Of a DNA stretch of 64,000 bases, positions 56,587 through 64,000 are shown in pieces. This DNA is from Cognatitamlana onchidii (lineage in GTDB: Bacteria > Bacteroidota > Bacteroidia > Flavobacteriales > Flavobacteriaceae), in NCBI RefSeq assembly GCF_004804355.1, contig NZ_SRWZ01000008.1, positions 113,546-177,545 on the forward strand. The letters run 5' to 3'. The notes under the pieces were generated by a model, which saw only the letters and a program-made list of their open reading frames with translations, did no database searches and had not been told where the DNA came from. The position numbers and the translations under genes are program-made. Numbering within the stretch: position 1 is the first letter of the stretch; the number at the start of each line of letters is the position of its first letter.

Positions 56587-59025
56587 TTATCTTTTTAACG
56601 CATCAAGTACTAACCGTATTTCGGCATAGCTATACTTTTCATCTAGTTGATGCTTTAAGTCCGATAAGTTTTCAAATGTTTTTTTGGGAATTAAACGCTT
56701 TAGTTCCTCATAATGCGTATCAGGCATCAAATCGGTAATTGTCACCTCTCCAGACGCCATAAAACTCGCTAAATGAGTTATAATAGTATTAGCATTTAGT
56801 TCCCTAGAATCTGCAATCTCCTGTACCGATTTCCCCGATTGAAACAAGGCTAACGATTCCTTTTTAGTATCACCCTTTTGGCGCTTAGGCTTTTTAGGCG
56901 TATCAAAAATTTCCGCTTCGGCGGATGTTTCAATATCGTGTTCCTCACAATACGCGCGAATCACTTTTAAAATAGCAGCCCCATATTTCTCCACTCGGGT
57001 TTTGCCCATACCATTTACTTCAAGCAATTCTGCCTTATTCGTTGGCAAGGTTTCACACATTTCATAAAGTGACTTTTGCGTAAATATCTGAAAATGCACC
57101 AGACCTTTTTCCGCTGCTATATCATTCCGTAAAATCCTTAGCTTCTCAAACAACTCCACATTACTTGTGCCCTCAATAACCGCCTTTCTAGGTTTCTTAG
57201 GCTTTTCTTTACCAGAAAACACAGATTTAGCCCGCAATTCTAAAAATTGCTTCGCGCTAAAACCATCCGTTAAACCTTTAAAATAAAGCACTTTTACAGT
57301 TAGTAAGTCTTCGAAAGCATCTAAGTTTTTTGTAATGTCACCACCAACCGCTTGGTTATCGGTAGTAAATGCAAAGGTTTTTAAAGGCGCTAAAATCTTA
57401 GTATCGGTCTCCGTTTTAAAATAGGTAATGCCCTTTTTAAATCGTTCCTGTATCGTTGCACTTGCTTCTGGTAAACCATCAGCTTCAGCAAGTTGTTTTA
57501 ACTGGGCGTTAAACCCATTCGCCACTTTTAAAAAATTGGTAACCATATCTTTAATAGGTAAAAACGTCTCTTCAATCTTCCCTTCAACTACGGTTCTATT
57601 TTTATAATACACATCTAAAATTCTATTTAACGGATATAAAAACCCATAAAAATCAAACACCTCCGCAATCAAATCCAACTGAAACTGCGTCCGCGAATCC
57701 TCTAAAACTTTCTTATCTGGCGAATGCTCCTCTGCTTGTTCATTAAACTGCCTCACATTCCCATCACTAATAATCTGGCTAGAATGTATCTTACTTTTAA
57801 GCACCAGTCCTTCTAGAGATTTACATCTACTCAGCGCTACGTAAGTTTGCCCATGCGCAAACGCACCAGCAGCATCAATAATGGCTTTTTCAAAAGTTAA
57901 GCCCTGGCTTTTATGTATGGTAATACTCCACGCCAAACGCAACGGCATTTGGGTATAACTCCCTATTTTCTCCTCCGTAATTGCTTTGGTTTCAGGGTCT
58001 ACACTATAGGTAATATTCTCCCAAATTTCGGGTGTTACATTAATATTAAAATCATCGTCAGGACAATGCACCACCACTTCGTCTCGATTCAATAAAATCA
58101 CTTTTCCAATCTTCCCGTTAAAATAGCGTTTCGCAGGATCGCTATCATTTTTTACAAACATCACTTGAGCGCCCACCTTCAACTCCAAATGCGCATCATT
58201 TGGGTACGCATACTCGGGGAATTTGCCATCAATCTCAGCATTATACGTATAAGGTTTAGTAGTTAATTTCCCCAACTCCGCTTTATTTACAGCCTCCGCT
58301 TTGTTATTATGCGTTGTTAAACTAATATAGCCGGCATCAGGCTCGGGGGTAAAATCTGGAATAAACCGTTTGTTTAAGTCCGCAGCGGCAACATCCGTTA
58401 ATGTATTAGTTCTAATGGCATTTAAAATATCAATAAACTTAGGGTTTTCCTGCCTATATATATGTTTCAACTCAATAGTAATCGCGTTACATTCAGCAAA
58501 CGCCTTACTACTAAAAAAGAAACCATTAGCATACACATGCTTCAACAAGTCCCACTCCTGCTCTTTAATCACGGGGCTAAGCTGTTGTAAATCGCCAATC
58601 ATTAATACCTGCCCACCCCCAAACACCTTGTTACGGTTTCTAAAACGGCGTAAGGTGCGATCAATCCCATCCAGCAAATCGGCTCGCACCATACTAATTT
58701 CGTCAATAACCAGCAGGTCCATGCTCTTTATAATATTAATCTTGGTCTTGCTAAACTTACGGTTAAAACCCTTGTTGGCATTCAAATCGGTATCCGGTAA
58801 AATAGGGCCAAAAGGCATCTGAAAAAACGAATGTATGGTCACCCCCTTCGCATTAATCGCCGCCACACCCGTAGGCGCCACCACCACAAGGCGTTTTAAA
58901 CTATGCATCTTCAAACGGTGCAAAAACGTCGTCTTCCCCGTTCCCGCCTTACCCGTCAAAAAAATCGAGCGGTTCGTATTATTCACAAACGCCCACGCCA
59001 AATCCAGCTCCCTATTCTCAGTCAT
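56587..59025 (-). CDS. PIF1-like helicase with HRDC and C-terminal helix-turn-helix
   Basis: 812 residues. Walker A GKAGTGKTT (Lys31), VIDEISMVRADLLDGIDRTLR (Walker B), QLSPV, and the SF1 C-motif TIHKSQGLTFEKAIIDAAG make this a PIF1/RecD-type DNA helicase. An HRDC-like domain follows (about 630-705; LRNDIAAEKGLVHFQIFTQKSL), then an HTH domain near SGKSVQEIADSRELNANTIITHLASF. The first 150 codons are GC-richer than neighbouring DNA. It probably unwinds G-quadruplexes or RNA-DNA hybrids and might have a repair role. Confidence 0.92.
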   Translation of the reverse strand: MTENRELDLAWAFVNNTNRSIFLTGKAGTGKTTFLHRLKMHSLKRLVVVAPTGVAAINAKGVTIHSFFQMPFGPILPDTDLNANKGFNRKFSKTKINIIKSMDLLVIDEISMVRADLLDGIDRTLRRFRNRNKVFGGGQVLMIGDLQQLSPVIKEQEWDLLKHVYANGFFFSSKAFAECNAITIELKHIYRQENPKFIDILNAIRTNTLTDVAAADLNKRFIPDFTPEPDAGYISLTTHNNKAEAVNKAELGKLTTKPYTYNAEIDGKFPEYAYPNDAHLELKVGAQVMFVKNDSDPAKRYFNGKIGKVILLNRDEVVVHCPDDDFNINVTPEIWENITYSVDPETKAITEEKIGSYTQMPLRLAWSITIHKSQGLTFEKAIIDAAGAFAHGQTYVALSRCKSLEGLVLKSKIHSSQIISDGNVRQFNEQAEEHSPDKKVLEDSRTQFQLDLIAEVFDFYGFLYPLNRILDVYYKNRTVVEGKIEETFLPIKDMVTNFLKVANGFNAQLKQLAEADGLPEASATIQERFKKGITYFKTETDTKILAPLKTFAFTTDNQAVGGDITKNLDAFEDLLTVKVLYFKGLTDGFSAKQFLELRAKSVFSGKEKPKKPRKAVIEGTSNVELFEKLRILRNDIAAEKGLVHFQIFTQKSLYEMCETLPTNKAELLEVNGMGKTRVEKYGAAILKVIRAYCEEHDIETSAEAEIFDTPKKPKRQKGDTKKESLALFQSGKSVQEIADSRELNANTIITHLASFMASGEVTITDLMPDTHYEELKRLIPKKTFENLSDLKHQLDEKYSYAEIRLVLDALKR

Positions 59026-59113
59026 TAAATACTTACAATTTAAAAAATGAAGATACTAATATTGCCTATTTATTTGAGCGGGTTTTTATAAAAAAATAAA
59101 AACCGCGGGTGCA

Positions 59114-59184
59114 CGTCATTGCGAGGTACGAAGCAGTCTCTATAAACAATAAACAGATCGCTTCGCTAAAAGCTCGCGATGACG
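59114..59184. repeat. Inverted-repeat element, copy A
   Basis: CGTCATTGCGAG at one end and CTCGCGATGACG at the other form a 12-base inverted repeat with one mismatch. Inner sequences AAGCAGTCTC and AGATCGCTTCG pair further. It lies between the helicase and the MazG-like gene. The same ends recur at 61887-61997 and 62326-62440. Confidence 0.85.
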
Positions 59185-59274
59185 TAAATAATTTAAAAAA
59201 GTGCTACTATTATGATGAAGATTTTTATTTTTATAATTAAATCAGAAAAATGATTAATATTTAAACTTTTTTAA

Positions 59275-59604
59275 ATGAGTGATTTCAGAATAGTAACAGA
59301 TTTGCTTATCAAATTTAGAGATGAAAGAGAATGGAAGCAATTTCATAATTCGAAAGATTTAGCATTAGCTATTTCGATTGAAGCCGCTGAATTAAATGAG
59401 TTATTTTTATGGAAATCAAATGAGGATGTAGATAAAGAAAAATTAAAAGAAGAATTAGCTGACGTTTTTTCTTTTGCACTTCTTTTAGCAGAAAAGCATG
59501 ATTTGGATGTTCTTGAAATTATAAAGAATAAAATAAAACTTAACGGCGAGAAATATACAGTTGCTAAATCTAAAGGTTCAGCAAAGAAATATAATCAACT
59601 ATAA
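59275..59604 (+). CDS. MazG-like nucleotide pyrophosphohydrolase
   Basis: 109 residues, matching a minimal all-alpha NTP pyrophosphatase (dCTPase/iMazG type). The metal site is E36-A-A-E39 and E60-L-A-D63, the ExxE...ExxD pattern. Expected to hydrolyse (d)NTPs to monophosphates. The stop overlaps the next gene start by one base (TAATG), so it is translationally coupled to the large nuclease/helicase. Pairing of a nucleotide hydrolase with a nuclease-helicase suggests a phage-defence or repair operon. That is an inference. Confidence 0.9.
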   Translation: MSDFRIVTDLLIKFRDEREWKQFHNSKDLALAISIEAAELNELFLWKSNEDVDKEKLKEELADVFSFALLLAEKHDLDVLEIIKNKIKLNGEKYTVAKSKGSAKKYNQL

Positions 59605-61793
59605 TGGGTAATCAGGCTTTCAAAATTGAAAGACATAATTTTGATATTTCAAATATAGAAGCATTAGATAATCATTATGCCAATAACCTTTGGCCTATTG
59701 TATATTTATTAAGTGATGAGATAATTAAGGAAGCATATGTTGGTGAAACTACTGATGCGACGAATAGGCTAAAAACGCATTTAAAGAATAATAAAAAAAA
59801 CAAGTTAACTACATTCAGACTAATAAGTAGTCAAAAATTTAATAAATCTGCCACCCTTGATATTGAATCCTTACTTATTAAATACATCTCGGGAGATGGA
59901 GAATATAAGTTACTCAATGGAAATTTAGGAATAGCAAACCATAATTATTACCAGAAAACAGAAATTTATTGGGATGTTTTTAAAAACATCTGGGATGGAT
60001 TACGAAAAGAAGGCGTTGCAAAACATTCTTTGGGATATATCGATAATTCAGATTTATTTAAATATTCCCCTTATAAAAGTTTAACTGAAGAGCAAAAAAG
60101 GGGACTTTACTTGGTTATAGATAATTTATTAAATGATAAAATACATAATACTATAATTGAAGGTGGAGCTGGTACTGGAAAAACCATCCTAGCTGTATTT
60201 TTATTTAAACTTTTAAATTCTGAGAATAGTGATTTTAATTTTAGAGATTTTGGTGAAGATGAAATGGAACTAAAATTTAAAATAGACAAACTCAAAGAAA
60301 AATATCCAAAACCTAAAATGGCATTAGTTGTGCCGATGTCTTCGCTTAGAAACACCTTAAAAAAAGTTTTCAAAAATATCAAAGGACTAAAAGCAAGTAT
60401 GGTAATAGGTCCTGCTGAACTTGCAAAATCTCATTTTGACATAGTTATTGTTGATGAATCTCATAGATTGAGAAGAAGAGTCAATTTAGGAGCTTATTTT
60501 GGAGCTTTTGATAAAATTAATGCCAAACTTAATTTAGATAAGTTTACAGGAACCGAATTGCATTGGATAGGTTTACAATGCACAAAATCAATATTGTTTT
60601 ATGATGAAGGTCAATCTATAAAACCTTCCGATGTTTTGAAAAAAGATTTTGATAATCTTAAATTAAGAAATGACACAAAAATAGAGTACTTAGAATCTCA
60701 ATTCAGAGTAAAAGGTGGTAATTCTTATGTGAAATATATTGATGATTTACTCAATTGTAATCTAGATAAAAGTCAAGAAATATATAAAGACAATAATTAT
60801 GATTTTGTTTTATTTGATAATATAGATTCTTTCATAAGTGAAATTAAAATGAGAAATGAAGAATTTGGTTTATCACGTATGATTGCTGGGTATTCTTGGA
60901 AATGGATTTCTAATAAAGATGATAGTCTTTTAGATATTGAAATAGAAAATACTAAACTTAAATGGAACTCAACCAATATTGATTGGGTTAATTCACCAAA
61001 TGCTATTGATGAAGTTGGTTGTATACACACAACGCAAGGATATGATTTGAATTACTCTGGAATCATATTTGGTCATGAAATTTCATATTCAAAAGAGAAA
61101 AATGAAATTATAATTAAGGAGGAAAATTATTATGACGCTAATGGAAAACAATCCATAAAAAATCCAAATGAATTAAAAGAATTTATAATTAATATTTACA
61201 AAACAATCCTACTAAGAGGAATAAAAGGAACCTATATCTATGTTTGTAACAAGGCATTACGAGAATATTTGGCGTCACATGTAGCTCCTCATGAATCTAA
61301 CGCAAAACAGGATGAAACCTTAAATATTAGAATTGAAAACAGTCAATTTGAAAATAGCATTCCGTTTTATAATCTTAAAGCGTCAGCAGGCGATTTTAGT
61401 GAGCTACAAACTATAGATAATAACAAGTGGATAGCATTACCTGAACATGTTCGCTTTTCAGAAGATTATTTTGCTTGCACCGTTGTTGGAGAATCAATGA
61501 ATAAAATTATACCAAATAATGCTATTTGTTTGTTTAAAAAATATCGTGGAGGTTCTAGAAATGGCAGAATAGTATTAGCTCAATCTACTGAAATTCAAGA
61601 TAATGATTTTGGTTCTGGATATACGGTTAAAGAATACTCAAGTACTAAAAATTCGAATGGTGATACTTGGGAACACCAATCTATTATTTTAATGCCACAA
61701 TCTCATGACAATAATTTTGAATCGATAATATTAGAAGAAGATAATTTAGATGACTTTAAAATAATTGGTGTTTTTGAAATGGTTTTGAAATAA
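59604..61793 (+). CDS. GIY-YIG nuclease - DUF2075 (Schlafen group 3-like) helicase - S24 peptidase-like fusion
   Basis: 729 residues in three parts. 1) GIY-YIG nuclease (30-115): VYLL, YVGET, the Arg in ATNR (54-55), DIES with Glu88, and NGN. 2) SF1-like DUF2075 helicase (about 160-600): Walker A GGAGTGKT (Lys193), VIVDESHRLRR and TTQGYDLNYSGI. 3) A C-terminal S24/LexA-type domain (about 605-729) with VVGESM (Ser631) and TVKEY (Lys676), the two catalytic residues of LexA/UmuD autoproteolysis, and GRIVLAQ between them. This combination suggests damage- or infection-triggered self-cleavage of a nuclease-helicase. Coupled to the MazG-like gene. Flanked by repeats. Confidence 0.85.
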   Translation: MGNQAFKIERHNFDISNIEALDNHYANNLWPIVYLLSDEIIKEAYVGETTDATNRLKTHLKNNKKNKLTTFRLISSQKFNKSATLDIESLLIKYISGDGEYKLLNGNLGIANHNYYQKTEIYWDVFKNIWDGLRKEGVAKHSLGYIDNSDLFKYSPYKSLTEEQKRGLYLVIDNLLNDKIHNTIIEGGAGTGKTILAVFLFKLLNSENSDFNFRDFGEDEMELKFKIDKLKEKYPKPKMALVVPMSSLRNTLKKVFKNIKGLKASMVIGPAELAKSHFDIVIVDESHRLRRRVNLGAYFGAFDKINAKLNLDKFTGTELHWIGLQCTKSILFYDEGQSIKPSDVLKKDFDNLKLRNDTKIEYLESQFRVKGGNSYVKYIDDLLNCNLDKSQEIYKDNNYDFVLFDNIDSFISEIKMRNEEFGLSRMIAGYSWKWISNKDDSLLDIEIENTKLKWNSTNIDWVNSPNAIDEVGCIHTTQGYDLNYSGIIFGHEISYSKEKNEIIIKEENYYDANGKQSIKNPNELKEFIINIYKTILLRGIKGTYIYVCNKALREYLASHVAPHESNAKQDETLNIRIENSQFENSIPFYNLKASAGDFSELQTIDNNKWIALPEHVRFSEDYFACTVVGESMNKIIPNNAICLFKKYRGGSRNGRIVLAQSTEIQDNDFGSGYTVKEYSSTKNSNGDTWEHQSIILMPQSHDNNFESIILEEDNLDDFKIIGVFEMVLK

Positions 61794-61833
61794 CGACATT
61801 TTATTGAAAAAATATGTGTTGTAAATAATCTAC

Positions 61834-61873
61834 TTACTGAGCCTGAAAAGACTTTACTGAGCCTGAAAAAACT
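61834..61873 (+). repeat. Tandem duplication of a 20-bp unit
   Basis: Two adjacent copies of TTACTGAGCCTGAAAAGACT (61834-61853 and 61854-61873), with 19 of 20 bases equal, 40 bases after the nuclease-helicase stop. It is not a hairpin. Confidence 0.8.
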
Positions 61874-61886
61874 ATTTAGTAAAACC

Positions 61887-61997
61887 TGTCACTGCGAGGC
61901 ACGAAGCAGTCTCAAAAAGAGAAACGTAAATAATAATAAGATTGCGTCGTGCCTCGCCATGACATAGACAGATTGCTTCACTGCCTTCGCAATGACA
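61887..61997. repeat. Inverted-repeat element, copy B (with extra terminal half)
   Basis: TGTCACTGCGAGGCACGAAG pairs with the downstream CGTGCCTCGCCATGACA, and a second terminal half (GATTGCTTCACTG...CGCAATGACA) follows directly. The inner spacer GAAACGTAAATAATAAT is nearly the same as in copy C, so the element and not only its ends is repeated. Confidence 0.8.
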
Positions 61998-62021
61998 GTA
62001 AAAACGCGATGATGTATAAAC

Positions 62022-62309
62022 ATGAAACCAGGATACATTTACATACTAACCAATAAAAACAATACCACACTTTATGTTGGTGTAACAGCCAATTTAAAAG
62101 AGCGTATCATTCAGCATAAAGAAAAGCATGATAAAAAATCGTTTTCAGCACGCTATAACTTAAATAAATTGGTGTATTACGAAACGTTTCAAATGATTGG
62201 CGATGCTATTGGCAGAGAAAAACAATTAAAAGCTGGAAACAGAGCCAAAAAAATAGCACTGATAGAAAGTATAAACCCAGAGTGGAAGGATTTGTATGAT
62301 TCATTGTAA
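62022..62309 (+). CDS. Solo GIY-YIG nuclease-family protein
   Basis: 95 residues, a single GIY-YIG domain of the UPF0213/URI type: GYIYILTNKNNTTLYVGVT, ANLKERIIQHKEKH with the catalytic Arg, and a conserved REKQLKAG with Glu. It is a small nuclease of unclear role. It lies between element copies B and C, 24 bases after B and 17 before C. Similar solo GIY-YIG genes, from memory, are often surrounded by the same GTCATTGCGA repeats in Bacteroidota, which would suit an endonuclease acting on them. That link is speculative. Confidence 0.88.
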   Translation: MKPGYIYILTNKNNTTLYVGVTANLKERIIQHKEKHDKKSFSARYNLNKLVYYETFQMIGDAIGREKQLKAGNRAKKIALIESINPEWKDLYDSL

Positions 62310-62325
62310 CGTTTCCCCTCCATAA

Positions 62326-62440
62326 CGTCATTGCGAACGCAGTGAAGCAATCTCATGAAAAGAAACATAAATAATAATCAAATTACGTCGTTCCTTCCGA
62401 TTACAACAAAAGATCGCTTCGCTAAAGGCTCGCGATGACG
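62326..62440. repeat. Inverted-repeat element, copy C
   Basis: CGTCATTGCGAACGCAGTGA at the left and CGCTTCGCTAAAGGCTCGCG-ATGACG at the right form the ends. The spacer AGAAACATAAATAATAATCA matches copy B, confirming a common origin. Confidence 0.82.
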
Positions 62441-62457
62441 GTTAAATTATTACAGTT

Positions 62458-63795
62458 TCACTTCTCAACCAATACCCGCCTAATAATCTTCTGCACATCA
62501 CTATTATCCTGCTGCCATATTAAAAAGGCTTCAAAATCTTCGGTAGTGTTAATCTGTTCTGTTTTATCAATAAAACCATACCCCAAATAGGTGCCTTGTG
62601 CTATCATAATAAAAGCATCTTCATAATCATAACGTCCCTTTTGTTTTAAAATAACATCTTTTTTATACTGTTGCAGGCTTTCTAAAGCTTGTACAACACG
62701 TTGGTTATATATTTCTGGGAGTTCTTCATCTTTACAAACCCCATTACAGGTATGTATTCTAAAATGGTTACAACTAGCAACCGCTTCTTGTAAATGGCAA
62801 TATTTAGGGCACAATTGAAACTGGCTGCAAATACGTTCTATCTCCTGCCTACATTCAGTAATGGAATCTAAAATTAAAACCGGGTTTGGTGACGCTTTAA
62901 GCGTATTATAGGCTATATGTACAATACCTTTTCTATCGGTATAACTAAAAATAGCATAGCGCTTCTTGGAGCGTTTTGCTGCTTGGTTATACTCGGGATA
63001 GTGTTTTTTTATCGCAGCATCCTCCATCAGTAGCGCAATCAATTCAGACCCCGAAAGTTCAAAATCGATATCGGCTGTTTCTCGGCACATCGCCAAAGAT
63101 TTCTTCGTCTTACTATAAAAATGACTAAGTACACGTTTTTTTATGTCTTTAGCTTTTCCCACATAAATAATTTTCCCCTTTTTATTTTTAAAATAATACA
63201 CCCCAGGCGTGTTGGGTAGAATATTAAAAACCGAAGTCGGTAAATGCGAAGGCAATGTGGCTTCTTTAGATGATTTTTTTAAGAAGTCGCTAAACACGGT
63301 TTCAGCATTGGTTGTATTGAGCAGCATCTCAAACAAAATAACAGTAGCCTCCGCGTCTCCCCTTGCGCGGTGTCGACCAACAATAGGTATATTTAAAGCC
63401 TTACATAGCTTCCCTAGGCTATACGATTTATGCCCAGGAATTAGTTTTCTAGCTAAGCGGATGGTACAGAGTTTTTTTCTGTTAAAATAAATCCCTACAG
63501 CCTTAAATTCATTACGAATGGCGTTATAATCGAAATTCACATTATGGGCTACAAAAATGCAGTTTTCGGTAAAAGTTAAAATATCTTTGGCTATTTCAGA
63601 AAACGTGGGTGCATGAGCTACCATGCCATTATCAATACCCGTAAGTGCTGTAATATATTCTGGAATGAGTATGCCCGGATCAATTAAAGCGGTATACTCA
63701 TCGATAACTTGGGTGCCATCATATTTAAACATAGATATTTCGGTAAGCTTATTGCTTACCCCTGTGGTTTCAACATCTATAATGGTATACATCAT
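62458..63795 (-). CDS. DnaQ-like exonuclease fused to a UvrC-type GIY-YIG domain
   Basis: 445 residues. N-terminal DEDDh exonuclease: Asp7 and Glu9 (IIDVETTG), VAHNVNFD (Asp88) and RHRARGDAEAT (His142, Asp147). A GIY-YIG domain follows (about 195-270), with PGVYYF and IYVGKAKDIKKRV, and then a UvrC-like region with C-rich QLCPKYCHLQEAVASC. This epsilon/UvrC-type fusion is known in several bacteria and is thought to act in DNA repair. Met2 is an alternative start. It is followed by repeat copy C beyond its stop codon. Confidence 0.93.
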   Translation of the reverse strand: MMYTIIDVETTGVSNKLTEISMFKYDGTQVIDEYTALIDPGILIPEYITALTGIDNGMVAHAPTFSEIAKDILTFTENCIFVAHNVNFDYNAIRNEFKAVGIYFNRKKLCTIRLARKLIPGHKSYSLGKLCKALNIPIVGRHRARGDAEATVILFEMLLNTTNAETVFSDFLKKSSKEATLPSHLPTSVFNILPNTPGVYYFKNKKGKIIYVGKAKDIKKRVLSHFYSKTKKSLAMCRETADIDFELSGSELIALLMEDAAIKKHYPEYNQAAKRSKKRYAIFSYTDRKGIVHIAYNTLKASPNPVLILDSITECRQEIERICSQFQLCPKYCHLQEAVASCNHFRIHTCNGVCKDEELPEIYNQRVVQALESLQQYKKDVILKQKGRYDYEDAFIMIAQGTYLGYGFIDKTEQINTTEDFEAFLIWQQDNSDVQKIIRRVLVEK

Positions 63796-63885
63796 ATCAG
63801 AAGCGCCTTTATTTTTTTTAGAATATAAAGGTAAAAAAGATAATCCTTACAGTGGTAGCTTCCCAGTTCACTTAAGTGAAAAAAA

Positions 63886-63914
63886 AATCCTCAATCTAGC
63901 TTAGATTGAGGATT
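63886..63914 (-). terminator. Terminator of the rRNA operon
   Basis: AATCCTCAATCTA pairs perfectly with TAGATTGAGGATT over a three-base loop. On minus it is followed by a run of T. It lies six bases beyond the 5S rRNA 3' end. Confidence 0.88.
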
Positions 63915-63920
63915 CAAAAA

Positions 63921-64000
63921 AGGCAGCGACCTACTCTTCCACAAGTGTAGTACCATCGGCGCTAATGGGCTTAACTTCTCTGTTCGGAATGGTAAGAGGT
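63921..64000 (-). rRNA. rrf: 5S ribosomal RNA (3' part; rest outside window)
   Basis: The sequence from 63921 to the window end reads on minus as the 3' two-thirds of a 5S rRNA: CCATTCCGAACAGAGAAGTT and CCCATTAGCGCCGATGGTAC are the conserved loop and helix segments. The remaining rRNA genes should lie to the right, outside the window. Confidence 0.93.

Noticed and set aside
58370..58822. 150-codon open frame antisense to the PIF1-like helicase
   Set aside because: Fully inside a strong gene with intact helicase motifs. The translation shows no domain and its composition is a by-product of the helicase codons.
59114..62440. CRISPR array
   Set aside because: Only three widely spaced copies with internal inverted symmetry and genes between them. 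There is no regular spacing and no cas genes.

Overview
The window looks like a chromosome segment of a marine-type member of the Flavobacteriaceae (Bacteroidota). The DNA is AT-rich. Start sites lack strong Shine-Dalgarno sequences, and many genes are preceded by the Bacteroidota -7 box TAnnTTTG. Typical lineage families are present: GLPGLI, DUF4249, DUF2911, DUF6095, Lacal_2735, PID-CTERM, a T9SS sorting tail and TonB-dependent receptors.

Layout. 1-3.9 kb (minus): a TPR/histidine kinase/receiver/cyclase hybrid, cut by the window edge, and a universal stress protein. 4.1-11.7 kb (plus): two tandem M28 peptidase paralogues, then a PIG-L deacetylase, a 35-residue membrane peptide, a sodium:solute symporter and a Gfo/Idh/MocA dehydrogenase. 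11.8-13.5 kb: a DUF2911 gene between two inverted copies of a short repeat, then an aquaporin-like channel.

13.6-27.9 kb is a plus-strand island of about 19 genes for light and photo-oxidative stress. It holds a TetR-like regulator, an ABC1 kinase, a flavin reductase, two SDR-type proteins, DUF2256, CRY-DASH, an FeS-type (6-4)-like photolyase, an atypical photolyase homologue, an unknown gene plus TIGR03643, GTP cyclohydrolase I, two small paralogues, glutathione peroxidase, Lacal_2735, TspO, SRPBCC and a class I photolyase. Two genes in it, the TetR gene and the unknown gene at 22.2 kb, carry the same upstream element TGTTTAA-N16-TTAAACA-N5-TAnnTTT at the same distance from the start codon. 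That suggests one regulon with at least two promoters. A strong bidirectional terminator and tRNA-Tyr close the island.

28-43 kb: an outer-membrane receptor with two GLPGLI proteins, a deoxynucleoside kinase, a secreted PL6 alginate-lyase-like enzyme with a clear operator/promoter, an APP1-like phosphatase, a K+-dependent-type membrane pyrophosphatase next to soluble pyrophosphatase, and an M1 peptidase. 43-56.5 kb: a PID-CTERM protein, an MscS channel, a DUF1254/DUF1214 lipoprotein, trmD, rplS, an unexplained 0.85-kb gap, monomeric isocitrate dehydrogenase, a TonB receptor with a DUF4249 lipoprotein, murQ, DUF6095 and DinB. 56.6-64 kb: a PIF1-like helicase, then an accessory segment marked by three copies of an inverted-repeat element. 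This segment carries a MazG-like pyrophosphohydrolase coupled to a GIY-YIG/DUF2075 helicase/S24-peptidase fusion, and a solo GIY-YIG protein. An exonuclease/GIY-YIG fusion and the 3' end of an rRNA operon (5S rRNA, minus strand) follow.

The two best candidates for under-described biology are the MazG plus GIY-YIG/helicase/S24 pair at 59.3-61.8 kb and the photolyase island with its paired promoter element.
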